From contig NZ_CP045995.1 in the NCBI RefSeq assembly GCF_016899425.1, positions 2,914,001 through 2,978,000 on the forward strand: a stretch of DNA of 64,000 nt. Reading direction: 5' to 3'. This stretch comes from Burkholderia sp. MS389. GTDB lineage: Bacteria > Pseudomonadota > Gammaproteobacteria > Burkholderiales > Burkholderiaceae. Numbering within the stretch: the stretch's first letter is position 1; every line of letters starts with the position of its first letter. Below the pieces are notes generated by a model. The model made no database searches. It was not told where the DNA came from and saw only the letters and a program-made list of their open reading frames with translations. Below are positions 8,051 through 16,593 of this stretch, in pieces. The position numbers and the translations under genes are program-made.

Positions 8051-9616
8051 GTGATTCATACCGAGCTTATTGTGCCTGTCCACGAATTGCTCAAGCGCCA
8101 TAAGGAGCGCAATCCGGACAAGGCGGCATTCGAGGACGCACGGACGTCCGTCACTTATGCGGAACTGGACGCGATGACCGCACGCCTGGCGACGCACTTC
8201 CAGCGGGCGGGCGTGCAGGCCGGCGATCGTGTCGCCGTCGTGCTGCCGAACTCGGTCGAATGGGTGGTGAGCTGCCTCGCCTGCGTTCGTGCCGGTGCGA
8301 TCGCCGTGCCAATCAACCACGAGGCCACTTCGCCGGAGATCGAGTATCGGCTGGATGATGCAAGCTGCACGGCACTCGTGACGAGCGACGTGCGCGAGCG
8401 GGAATTGCGCGCGGTCGGTGCTTCTGTCGGTACGGTCACGGAATACGTGACCGTGTCGTGGTCGTCGCAGCCCGTCGTCGGTACGCCATTTGCAGTCGCG
8501 ACGGCGCGCGGCACCGCGAGTGAGCCGTTGGATCCGGACACGATCGACGATCCCGCATTCGTGATCTACACGTCGGGAACGACCGGCAAGCCCAAAGGCG
8601 TGCTACTGTCGACGCACGGCATGCTGTGGGTCGCCGCCGCATGCTGGGCCCCGATTGCCGGCCTGACGGGCAGCGATCGCGTGCTGAGCGCACTTCCGCT
8701 GTATCACTCGTATGCGCTGAACTTCTCCGTGCTGAGCGTGCTCGCAGTCGGTGCGACCGCGTATCTGATGGAGAAGTATTCGTCGAGCGAAATCCCGCGG
8801 CTGCTGTCGGACGGGCGCTTCACGGTCATGCCGGGCGTGCCGACGATGTTCCACTACCTGCTCGAATCCGCGCGGGCGAACGGGCGCGGCTCGCTGCCCG
8901 GGCTGCGATTATGCGTGTCGGCCGGCGCGATACTGCCGGGCACGACGAATCGCGAATTCGAAAACATGTTCGGCCTGAAGCTGCTCGATGGCTACGGCAT
9001 TACCGAAACCTCGACGATGGTCACGATGAACTGGCCGACCGGTGCGCGCGTATTCGGCTCGTGCGGCCTGCCGCTGCCGGGCGTAGCGACGCGCGTCGTC
9101 GATCCTGTTGCGTTGCGCGATGTCCGTGTCGGGGAAGAAGGCGAGTTACTCGTCCGCGGTCCCAATGTGATGAAGGGATACCTGAACAAGCCAACGGAAA
9201 CCGATGCGGCATTGAGCAACGGCTGGTATCGCACGGGCGACCTGGCTCGCTTTGATGCGAACGGCTATATCACCATCACGGGGCGCCTCAAGGAAGTAAT
9301 CATTCGGGGCGGCCAGAACATCTCACCGGCCGAGATCGAAGAGGTGGTCTGCGAGTACGACGGCGTTCACGATTGCGCGGTCGTCGGCATGCCACATGCG
9401 CATCTCGGCGAGGTGCCGGTGGTGTTCGTCGTCGAGCGAGCCGAGGGCGCTGTGGATGTCGCGGCGCTGCTTGCGCACTGCAGTCTCCATCTGTCGGCTT
9501 ACAAGGTGCCGTCCGCGATTCATGTGACGACGGAAATTCCGCGGACCGGATCGGGGAAGGTCATGCGGTTCAAATTGCGCGAAGCCGTACAACCGGCCGA
9601 GCACGGTGACGTCTGA
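8051..9616 (+). CDS. AMP-dependent acyl-CoA synthetase (class I adenylate-forming)
   Basis: A 521-residue ANL-superfamily CoA ligase. FVIYTSGTTGKPKGV is the P-loop-like AMP motif, DGYGITET the adenine-binding motif, and WYRTGDLARFD plus the C-terminal PRTGSGKVMR lysine motif complete the family signature. It would activate a carboxylic acid (aromatic or medium-chain) to its CoA thioester, feeding the crotonase-fold and thioesterase proteins of the same operon. The GTG start follows CAGGAGACAAAC. The 83-nt gap after the SDR has no obvious promoter. Confidence 0.92.
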   Translation: MIHTELIVPVHELLKRHKERNPDKAAFEDARTSVTYAELDAMTARLATHFQRAGVQAGDRVAVVLPNSVEWVVSCLACVRAGAIAVPINHEATSPEIEYRLDDASCTALVTSDVRERELRAVGASVGTVTEYVTVSWSSQPVVGTPFAVATARGTASEPLDPDTIDDPAFVIYTSGTTGKPKGVLLSTHGMLWVAAACWAPIAGLTGSDRVLSALPLYHSYALNFSVLSVLAVGATAYLMEKYSSSEIPRLLSDGRFTVMPGVPTMFHYLLESARANGRGSLPGLRLCVSAGAILPGTTNREFENMFGLKLLDGYGITETSTMVTMNWPTGARVFGSCGLPLPGVATRVVDPVALRDVRVGEEGELLVRGPNVMKGYLNKPTETDAALSNGWYRTGDLARFDANGYITITGRLKEVIIRGGQNISPAEIEEVVCEYDGVHDCAVVGMPHAHLGEVPVVFVVERAEGAVDVAALLAHCSLHLSAYKVPSAIHVTTEIPRTGSGKVMRFKLREAVQPAEHGDV

Positions 9617-9651
9617 CACGTTACGCCTATCCTCTGACTGGAGAAGTATTG

Positions 9652-11133
9652 ATGTCGACAATTTCATTGAACGGACAAATAACACTTCGGAATCCTGAAC
9701 TGATAAGGAATGTGTGCCTGATCGCAGGTGAATGGGTTCACGCTGACCAAGGCGGCACGATCGACGTGCGCAATCCGTCGACGGGGCAGTCGCTCGGGAC
9801 GGTGCCGCGCATGGGGAGAGATGAGACATTGCGCGCGATCGACGGCGCCAATGCCGTGCTGGCCGAATGGCGCTCGCGTACGGGCAAGGAGCGTGCGGCA
9901 GTTTTGCGTCGCTGGTATGAGCTGATGATCGAGAATCAGGATGATCTGGCGGCGATCATGACGGCTGAGCAGGGCAAGCCGCTTGCGGAAAGCCGCGCGG
10001 AGATCGGCTATGCCGCGTCGTTTCTGGAATGGTTCGGCGAGGAGGCCAAGCGTGCCTATGGCGATACGATACCAGGGCATGCGCGCGACAAGCGCATCGT
10101 CGTGCTGAAGCAACCCATCGGCGTGTGCGCTGCGATCACGCCGTGGAATTTCCCGGCGGCGATGCTGACGCGCAAGATCGGGCCGGCACTCGCCGCTGGT
10201 TGCACGATGGTATTGAAACCGGCGAGCCAGACGCCATTCTCCGCGCTTGCGCTCTGCGTGCTGGCGGAGCGTGCCGGCGTACCAAAGGGGGTGATCTCGT
10301 GCGTGACTGGCGCGGCGGCGGAGATCGGCGAAACGTTGACGGCCAGCCCGATCGTCCGCAAGGTCTCGTTCACCGGATCGACGGAAATCGGCAAGATTCT
10401 GCTGACGCAATGCGCGTCGACCGTCAAGAAGGCATCGATGGAACTGGGCGGCAACGCGCCGTTCATCGTATTCGACGATGCCGATCTCGACGCGGCAGTG
10501 AAAGGTGCCATCGCGTCGAAGTATCGCAATGCGGGGCAGACCTGCGTATGCGCGAACCGTCTGCTGGTTCAGGACGGTGTGTATGACGCGTTCATCGAAA
10601 AACTGTCGGTGGCCGTGCAATCCATGCGTGTCGGCGACGGATTCGAGGAAGGTGTCGCGATCGGTCCTTTGATCGACGAGCATGCCGTCGCGAAGGTTGT
10701 GGAGCACGTCGACGACGCGATATCGAAGGGCGCGCGTGTCGTAGTCGGCGGAAGGCCGCACCAGAAGGGCGGCAACTACTACGCGCCGACGATTCTTGCC
10801 GATGTGACGCCGTCGATGCGGATCTTTCGCGAGGAGACGTTCGGTCCCGTCGCCCCCATTTTCCGGTTCAGTACCGACGACGAGGCGATCGCGCTCGCGA
10901 ACGACACCGAATTCGGTCTTGCTTCCTATTTCTACAGCCGGGATATCGGCCGCGTGCTGAAAGTGGCCGAAGCGCTCGAGTACGGCATCGTAGGCATCAA
11001 CGAAGGGCTGATTTCGACCGAAGTCGCACCGTTCGGCGGTGTCAAGGAGAGCGGGCTCGGACGCGAGGGATCGAAGTACGGCATCGAGGACTACCTCGAG
11101 CTCAAGTATCTGTGCGTGGGCGGAATCGCCTGA
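9652..11133 (+). CDS. NAD(P)-dependent aldehyde dehydrogenase, GabD/SSADH-like
   Basis: A 493-residue aldehyde dehydrogenase closest in motif pattern to succinate-semialdehyde dehydrogenases. TPWNFPAAM and KPASQTPFSA form the cofactor site, ELGGNAPFIVF carries the general-base Glu, and NAGQTCVCANR carries the catalytic Cys. It would oxidise an aldehyde released in the pathway, possibly the product of the alcohol dehydrogenase encoded at the operon's start. The ATG at 9652 is preferred to the adjoining TTG because of its GGAGAAG site. The true substrate could be any semialdehyde or arylaldehyde. Confidence 0.9.
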   Translation: MSTISLNGQITLRNPELIRNVCLIAGEWVHADQGGTIDVRNPSTGQSLGTVPRMGRDETLRAIDGANAVLAEWRSRTGKERAAVLRRWYELMIENQDDLAAIMTAEQGKPLAESRAEIGYAASFLEWFGEEAKRAYGDTIPGHARDKRIVVLKQPIGVCAAITPWNFPAAMLTRKIGPALAAGCTMVLKPASQTPFSALALCVLAERAGVPKGVISCVTGAAAEIGETLTASPIVRKVSFTGSTEIGKILLTQCASTVKKASMELGGNAPFIVFDDADLDAAVKGAIASKYRNAGQTCVCANRLLVQDGVYDAFIEKLSVAVQSMRVGDGFEEGVAIGPLIDEHAVAKVVEHVDDAISKGARVVVGGRPHQKGGNYYAPTILADVTPSMRIFREETFGPVAPIFRFSTDDEAIALANDTEFGLASYFYSRDIGRVLKVAEALEYGIVGINEGLISTEVAPFGGVKESGLGREGSKYGIEDYLELKYLCVGGIA

Positions 11134-11273
11134 CGCTCGGGGCGGCACCTGGGTGCATCGACGCTTCGGTGCCGGTTCATCGCGAATGCTTCGATGGAGG
11201 TATCTCGCACAATAAAGTCCAGTAATGAAAGTTAAACAACAAAGATGAATCCATTGGTTTGGAGGAGCTAGAC

Positions 11274-12929
11274 ATGTCAACGGTCAATGTGGCAGTGCCT
11301 GCGTCGCGGATGTCCCGTGACGAAAAACGGGTAGTTTTCGCGTCTTCGTTAGGTACGGTATTCGAGTGGTACGACTTCTTTCTGGCGGGCTCGCTGGCGA
11401 CGTTCATTGGCAAGCATATTTTCTCCGGTGTCAACCCGACCGCGGGATTCATCTTTACGCTGCTGAGCTTTGCTGCGGGTTTCGCGGTGCGACCTCTCGG
11501 GGCGATCGTATTTGGACGTCTGGGCGACCTGGTAGGCCGCAAGTACACGTTTCTCGTGACGATCGTCCTGATGGGCGGCTCGACGTTTCTCATCGGGTTG
11601 TTGCCGGGCTTTGCCACTATCGGGATCGCTTCGCCTATCCTGTTTGTCGCGATGCGGATGATTCAAGGGCTTGCGCTTGGCGGCGAATATGGCGGCGCGG
11701 CGACCTATGTCGCGGAGCATGCGCCGAATGACCGGCGCGGTGCATGGACCGCCTGGATTCAGATGACCGCGACGCTCGGGCTGTTCCTGTCGCTGGTGGT
11801 CATTCTGGGTGTGCGAACCACGACAGGCGAAGGTCCGTTCGCATCGTGGGGATGGCGAGTGCCATTCCTGATGTCCATCGTCCTGCTCGGGATATCGGTG
11901 TGGATCCGTCTTCAGTTGCACGAGTCGCCGGCATTCGAGCGCATGAAGGCGGAGGGCAGTCGCTCGAAGGCACCCGTAGCCGAGGCATTCGGGCAATGGA
12001 AGAACCTCAAACTGGTGTTGGTCGTGTTGTTCGGGCTGACGGCGGGGCAGGCAGTCGTCTGGTATACGGGGCAGTTCTACACGCTGTTCTTTCTGACGCA
12101 GACGCTCAAGCTCGAGGGCTCGACGTCGAATGTGATCCTTGCCATCGCACTCGTGATCTCGGCGCCGTTCTATGTCGTGTTCGGTTCATTGTCCGACCGA
12201 ATCGGACGCAAGCCGATCATCCTGATCGGTTTCGCGCTGGCGGCCGCCACGTATTTTCCGCTGTTCAAGGGGCTCACGCACTTTATCAATCCCGCGCTGG
12301 AGACGGCACAACGGAATGCGCCGATTGTGGTGAAGGCATTTCCTCGCGAGTGTTCGTTCCAGTTTAATCCGGTCGGTACGGCGACCTTTACCAGTTCATG
12401 CGATATTGCCAAGAGTGCGCTCTCGAAAGCTGGGCTGAGCTACCGTAACGAACCGGCGGCGCCGGGCGAGAGGGCAGCGATCGTCGTCGGCGGCAGCATC
12501 ATTTCGTCATACGATGGAAAATCCGCCGACGCAGCCATGCAAGGGCGTGATTTCGATCGGGCGCTGCAGCGTGCGCTGCATGATAACGGCTATCCGGCGA
12601 AGGCCGATCCGGGCAAGATCAATTGGCCGATGGCGATCCTTCTGCTGGCGATCCTGATGATCTACGGCACGATGGTCTACGGTCCGATCGCGGCCATGCT
12701 CGTCGAGTATTTTCCGACACGGATCCGCTACACGTCGATGTCGTTGCCATATCACATCGGCAACGGATGGTTCGGTGGATTCCTGCCGGCTTCCGCATTC
12801 GCGATCGTCGCGGCAAACGGGAACATCTATTCCGGCCTCTGGTATCCGATCGTCATTGCGACCGCTTCGCTGATCGTCGGGATCTTGTGCGTGCGCGAGA
12901 CGCGCGGCACCGATATCTGCGCAAACTGA
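11274..12929 (+). CDS. MFS metabolite:H+ symporter with a large loop insertion
   Basis: A 551-residue inner-membrane carrier of the MHS group of the major facilitator superfamily. The signature GTVFEWYDFFLAG at the first helix, GRLGDLVGRK between TM2 and TM3, and QGLALGGEYGGAATYVAEH in TM4 are typical of shikimate/sugar-acid symporters. About 100 hydrophilic residues (roughly 340-440, with PRECSF and SSCDIAK cysteines) interrupt the C-terminal half, making it longer than the usual ~430 residues. ATG 11274 follows GGAGGAG. It probably imports the substrate of the upstream operon. Confidence 0.9.
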   Translation: MSTVNVAVPASRMSRDEKRVVFASSLGTVFEWYDFFLAGSLATFIGKHIFSGVNPTAGFIFTLLSFAAGFAVRPLGAIVFGRLGDLVGRKYTFLVTIVLMGGSTFLIGLLPGFATIGIASPILFVAMRMIQGLALGGEYGGAATYVAEHAPNDRRGAWTAWIQMTATLGLFLSLVVILGVRTTTGEGPFASWGWRVPFLMSIVLLGISVWIRLQLHESPAFERMKAEGSRSKAPVAEAFGQWKNLKLVLVVLFGLTAGQAVVWYTGQFYTLFFLTQTLKLEGSTSNVILAIALVISAPFYVVFGSLSDRIGRKPIILIGFALAAATYFPLFKGLTHFINPALETAQRNAPIVVKAFPRECSFQFNPVGTATFTSSCDIAKSALSKAGLSYRNEPAAPGERAAIVVGGSIISSYDGKSADAAMQGRDFDRALQRALHDNGYPAKADPGKINWPMAILLLAILMIYGTMVYGPIAAMLVEYFPTRIRYTSMSLPYHIGNGWFGGFLPASAFAIVAANGNIYSGLWYPIVIATASLIVGILCVRETRGTDICAN

Positions 12930-12963
12930 CCAGACAACATATCGATACGGAGTCGAGCGGATC

Positions 12964-13503
12964 ATGGCGTTATACGAATATCGAGGCGTGGCCCCGCGCG
13001 TTCATGCGTCCGCTTACGTACACCCGAGTGCGAGCATCATCGGTGACGTGATCGTCGGCGCCGGTTGCTATATTGGGCCCGGAGCCTCGCTACGTGGGGA
13101 TTTTGGCGCTATTCGTGTCGGCGAGGACAGCAACGTACAGGACAACTGTACGTTGCATGTCGGGCACGGAATGACATGTTTGCTTGGCGAACGGTCTCAT
13201 GTCGGCCACGGCGCCGTGGTACACGGCGCACGTCTGGAGCGCAACGCGCTGATCGGGATGAACGCCATCGTGATGGACGACGCGATAGTCGGAGGTTCCG
13301 CCATCGTGGCGGCGTGCGCGTTCGTCAAGTCAGGGATGCAAGTGCCGGCACAAACGCTGGTCATGGGCGTGCCGGCCCGTATCGTCCGCGTACTGACCGA
13401 CGCGGAACTGCGTGAGAAGGTCGAAGCGACGAACCGATACTGCGAACTCGCGGCAGCGAGTTTGGCAACGATACGCCGGATCGATATGTCGATCGGTGGC
13501 TGA
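12964..13503 (+). CDS. Gamma-carbonic-anhydrase-like hexapeptide protein (PaaY/CaiE group)
   Basis: A 179-residue left-handed beta-helix protein of the gamma-CA / PaaY family, with hexapeptide repeats such as ASIIGDVIVG, VGHGAVVHGA and NALIGMNAIV. Histidines in LHVGHG and SHVGHGAV are in the positions that bind metal in this family. PaaY and CaiE homologues are thioesterases or helpers that travel with CoA-ester pathways, which fits this operon. It starts 34 nt after the transporter and is the last gene before a convergent hairpin. Confidence 0.87.
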   Translation: MALYEYRGVAPRVHASAYVHPSASIIGDVIVGAGCYIGPGASLRGDFGAIRVGEDSNVQDNCTLHVGHGMTCLLGERSHVGHGAVVHGARLERNALIGMNAIVMDDAIVGGSAIVAACAFVKSGMQVPAQTLVMGVPARIVRVLTDAELREKVEATNRYCELAAASLATIRRIDMSIGG

Positions 13504-13632
13504 GCCGAGTGATATTGCCGGAATTCGACAGACCCCGACCGTCGCGAATGGAATACGGCGATCGACGATTGTCGCGATCGGCTTTTGCGGCGGAGCGCCG
13601 CAATCGTTCGTTGTCGGCACTACCGACGTAGC

Positions 13633-13667
13633 CGTGCAGTGCGCCGTAGACGTGCGCGCACTGCACG
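13633..13667. terminator. Hairpin between convergent genes
   Basis: An 11-bp perfect inverted repeat, CGTGCAGTGCG at 13633-13643 and CGCACTGCACG at 13657-13667 with a 13-nt loop, lies between the convergent hexapeptide gene and the minus-strand unknown gene. There is no long T tract, so calling it a bidirectional terminator is inference from its position. Confidence 0.45.
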
Positions 13668-13680
13668 ATTCACAAACGAA

Positions 13681-14286
13681 TCAATCGATCCCTGCCGTGC
13701 GGTGACCAGCATAGTACGGGGTGCGCCAGTTTGGCGTTATGCCCATGAAGTCGTCGAAATATGCAATGGCCAGCATCGGCTCTTCGAGCAAATTCTCGCG
13801 ATACGATTGCCAGATCTTGAGCTGTCCGATTTTTTCGGACGGTTCGACGACTTTTCCACATTCCTGCCGTGATACTTTTTTGACGAGCTCAACGCAAAAA
13901 TGAGTCAGTGCGAATCCGGTCGGCCACCAGTCTGCAATTTCGCTGCTCGGTTTCTTATGTGGAATGATGGTCACCGATGTGTCTCGGACGGCTTTGAATT
14001 TCAATAGTTCGGCGAGCAGCGCGCCGATGCAGAACTGGAAATAGTCAGCCGCGTTCTTGTGTAGGTAAAACTCACTGTCTTCGAGGATTTGAGTCCACGC
14101 GACGAACGCTTGTGTGAACTGTCGATCATCGAGCTCGAGCAACACGCCGGAATTTTTTGAGTAGTCGTCGCAATACTGCTGAAGAAGCAGTCTGCAAGAT
14201 GACAGTTTGGCGAGAGCCGGCCATACGCGATGTATGGACCTTGCGATCGGTTCGTGTTCGTCTACCAAGATGCTTCTCCGGCGCAT
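13681..14286 (-). CDS. Unknown protein, 201 residues
   Basis: I do not recognise this protein. It begins MRRRSILVDEHEPIARS, has no signal peptide or transmembrane segment, and is mixed in composition with several aromatic clusters (FYLHKNAADYFQFCIGALLAE; WWPTGFALTHFCVELVKK). The start ATG at 14286 lies 5 nt after the stop of the other minus-strand gene, so the two are probably one operon; longer in-frame starts would overlap that gene deeply. Codon use looks less G/C-extreme than the flanking operons, suggesting a separate origin. Sharing an operon suggests the two proteins act together. Confidence 0.6.
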   Translation of the reverse strand: MRRRSILVDEHEPIARSIHRVWPALAKLSSCRLLLQQYCDDYSKNSGVLLELDDRQFTQAFVAWTQILEDSEFYLHKNAADYFQFCIGALLAELLKFKAVRDTSVTIIPHKKPSSEIADWWPTGFALTHFCVELVKKVSRQECGKVVEPSEKIGQLKIWQSYRENLLEEPMLAIAYFDDFMGITPNWRTPYYAGHRTAGID

Positions 14287-14291
14287 TGACT

Positions 14292-15137
14292 TCACAGGTA
14301 GCTGACAATTCGGGAAAACTCGCGCTGCATCGCGTCGTCCGGATTTTTCGATCGCAATGCCGCTCGAATTCGCGACTCGGACGCGCCTACGAGATCGGCC
14401 GCGAAACGAAGCAGCGTGTCGGGATCGGACGGAAGCGCTGCAGGCTGAACAATTCTTGCGCACCCGGTGATACCGAGTAATAGAAAAACATATACGTTCG
14501 GCTCGGATACCAGCCACCACGGCGCGACGACATCCGGCAATTCATCGAATCGTGCGCTTCGAATCGGATGGCGGTCGATGAGCGATAACGTGAGCCGGGA
14601 ATACGCGCGGCAGATATCGTCGGAAAATTCATCCAGCGACGCCTCGGCCTGGATTTCCGCTATGCCTTTCAACACGTTGTGCGCGCCGCGCAGGCTGCTG
14701 AATGCGTCATTGATGCGGTGTTCAAATATAAGGACGTCCGTCGCACCCGCGTGCAGGATGAATCGCTTCGCGGCTGCGTAATAAAGTGCCGAGCAGTGGC
14801 GGATCAGCTTTGTATCCGCGGATTCGCGAATGATGCGTTCCAGGCCGCCGTCGAAGCTGACAGGCGCTTTCCAATGATCCTGCAGTGGGGGAATCGCATG
14901 ACCTGCATACGTTTCGGCCGTTTCGAGCAGTGTGTCCGCGATATGGCCGACGGAGCCAAGAAATTGCGGCAACGGCGGCAAGTTCGCGCGGCGGGCAGCG
15001 GTTCGCTGAGAATCGGACCCAGAGCCGGGGACGTTTCGCGCCGCGTATCGAAGTTGCCGCGCACAATCCATCAATGCAAGGCGAACCTGACTGAGATCCT
15101 GGACGATGTGCGATGGCGTCAATGACTTGGGTTCCAT
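14292..15137 (-). CDS. Unknown, mainly helical protein, 281 residues
   Basis: I do not recognise this protein. From MEPKSLTPSHIVQ it runs 281 residues and looks largely alpha-helical and soluble, with a short Pro/Arg-rich segment near residue 45 and one hydrophobic patch (VYVFLLLGITGCARIV) that might be a buried helix rather than a membrane span. The ATG at 15137 has a GAGG site 5 nt upstream; starting at 15200 would take the coding region across the putative SorC half-site. It is transcribed divergently from sorC, so its promoter shares the 83-nt gap with that operator. Confidence 0.6.
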   Translation of the reverse strand: MEPKSLTPSHIVQDLSQVRLALMDCARQLRYAARNVPGSGSDSQRTAARRANLPPLPQFLGSVGHIADTLLETAETYAGHAIPPLQDHWKAPVSFDGGLERIIRESADTKLIRHCSALYYAAAKRFILHAGATDVLIFEHRINDAFSSLRGAHNVLKGIAEIQAEASLDEFSDDICRAYSRLTLSLIDRHPIRSARFDELPDVVAPWWLVSEPNVYVFLLLGITGCARIVQPAALPSDPDTLLRFAADLVGASESRIRAALRSKNPDDAMQREFSRIVSYL

Positions 15138-15173
15138 GGCTGCCTCGAGACTGAAACATTTGAAGTTAAGATA

Positions 15174-15186
15174 GCACATTTGTTCA
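15174..15186. promoter_or_regulatory. Putative SorC half-site before sorC
   Basis: The sequence GCACATTTGTTCA lies between the divergent unknown gene and sorC. Its complement, TGAACAAATGTGC, is nearly the same as half-sites found before the DRL operon and before gutM. It is probably the autoregulatory site of the SorC protein; assignment to SorC is inference from co-occurrence. Confidence 0.5.
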
Positions 15187-15220
15187 GTGTCATTGATCAC
15201 GTTAATTTAGGGGAGGAAGC

Positions 15221-16204
15221 GTGCCGAGAGCCCGAACCAAGCACCGAGAAGAGGCCATCGACGAACAAAGCCCAGCGCGCAGACTGCGGCTGCGCGCGGC
15301 GTGGATGTACTTCGTGGAGGAGATGACGCAACACGAGATCGCGCAGAAACTCGGCATCGGTCGGGTGACGGTCGTGCGCCTGCTGGCGGCTGCGCGCGAG
15401 AGAAACGAGGTAAAAATTTCGATTGGGGATCGCCTGGTCGAATGCGTGGATCTCGAACGGCAACTCGAGGAGCGATTCGGGATCGCGGAAGCGATCGTCG
15501 TACCGCTGTCAGCGCGAGACGCGGATGCCACCGCGCCAGTGAGCGCGGCTGCTGGCGAATATGTGTCGTCGATGGTGCGGTCGAACATGAAAATCGGCGT
15601 CGGTTGGGGGCGCACCCTTGTCAGTTCGCTGTCGTACATGGGTGAGCGTCCCGTCGAAAACGTCTCGGTGGTTTCACTGCTGGGCGGCATCATGAAAGCC
15701 CGACATTTCAACCCGGCGGAGTTCGCTTGGCGTTTCGCGACGTTGTATCAGGCGGACTGCTACCTGATGACCGCGCCGTTGGTGGTCGATAGCCCGGAGA
15801 CCCGGCGCACGCTCATCGAGCGCTGCGGCCTCCGGGATATTTTCGATCTGGCGAGATCCCTGGATGCGGTCGTGCTCGGCGCTGCGGGCACTGGCCCGGA
15901 GGCAACGGCGCACCGATCGCGGTTCATCAGCGATGCTGATCGCGAATCAGTGATCAAGGCGGGTGCCGTGGGCGATCTGCTCTTCAACTTTTTCGACGCC
16001 AACGGACAACTGGTTGACCATCCCATCAACGAGCGTGTGATGTCCGTGCCGCTCGACATCGTCAAGCAAGTACCGGTGCGAGTGCTTGCAGCGGGCGGCG
16101 TTAGCAAGGTGCCGGCGCTTGGGGGCGCTCTGAGGTTATTGCGACCGTCCGTATTGATCACCGATCAATACGCCGCAGCGGACTTGCTGAAACTAGCGGA
16201 CTGA
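15221..16204 (+). CDS. SorC/DeoR-type sugar-binding transcriptional regulator
   Basis: A 327-residue SorC-family regulator. The N-terminal helix-turn-helix lies in EEMTQHEIAQKLGIGRVTVVRLLAAA (about residues 33-58, TRIG-like IGRVTV), and the rest is the sugar-phosphate-binding domain (IGVGWGRTL, VSLLGGIM, VLGAAGTG, RVLAAGG). Family members bind phosphorylated sugars or polyols and control PTS or dehydrogenase operons, which fits the downstream DRL, E1/E2 and PTS genes. It ends before a hairpin at 16213. It likely binds the TGAACAAATGT-like sites at 15174, 16473 and 22070. Confidence 0.9.
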   Translation: MPRARTKHREEAIDEQSPARRLRLRAAWMYFVEEMTQHEIAQKLGIGRVTVVRLLAAARERNEVKISIGDRLVECVDLERQLEERFGIAEAIVVPLSARDADATAPVSAAAGEYVSSMVRSNMKIGVGWGRTLVSSLSYMGERPVENVSVVSLLGGIMKARHFNPAEFAWRFATLYQADCYLMTAPLVVDSPETRRTLIERCGLRDIFDLARSLDAVVLGAAGTGPEATAHRSRFISDADRESVIKAGAVGDLLFNFFDANGQLVDHPINERVMSVPLDIVKQVPVRVLAAGGVSKVPALGGALRLLRPSVLITDQYAAADLLKLAD

Positions 16205-16593
16205 CCTTCGCGCGGAAAGGTCCCCGTCACCTTTCCGTACTCCGCGCTCGTCCCCACTGCCGAGAGAAGCGCGCTCTCGCACCTCCCCCCCATTCGCAGC
16301 GACGGCAGTGATGCTGCGCCGCATCAATTTCTGTATCAGTGCCCGCCGCTGGGTTGTCGCTCGCGTCAACGAGCCCTTGGCGCGGCTCCTCCTTTTTCCG
16401 TCCCCAAATTTCCATGCGCTAGGAATAACCCTAGATGCGCTCTTTTTGCCGCTCGGTTGCTTGTACCTTTAGTGAACAAAGTGATATTGTAAAAAACAAA
16501 TGTGCACTGAACGTCGCGGCGATCCAGGTTGCAGACGCGGGTTAAGGGCACATGCCTGCGCAAGCGCGCGTCACTACCCAGGAGACATCGTCG
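16205..16593. other. Intergenic region between sorC and the DRL operon
   Basis: No gene was found in this 389-nt gap. It holds a 9-bp hairpin (CGGAAAGGT at 16213 with ACCTTTCCG to 16237) just after sorC, without a T tract, which may attenuate read-through. Further on is a CTAGG/CCTAG inverted repeat near 16420-16435. The SorC-like operator at 16473-16506 follows. Confidence 0.5.
16473..16506. promoter_or_regulatory. Putative SorC operator of the DRL operon
   Basis: TGAACAAAG at 16473 and ACAAATGTGCA at 16496-16506 are two copies of the TGAACAAATGTGC half-site in the same orientation, about two helical turns apart, in an A/T-rich stretch upstream of the DRL gene. The same half-site occurs at 15174 and 22070. 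Confidence 0.55.
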
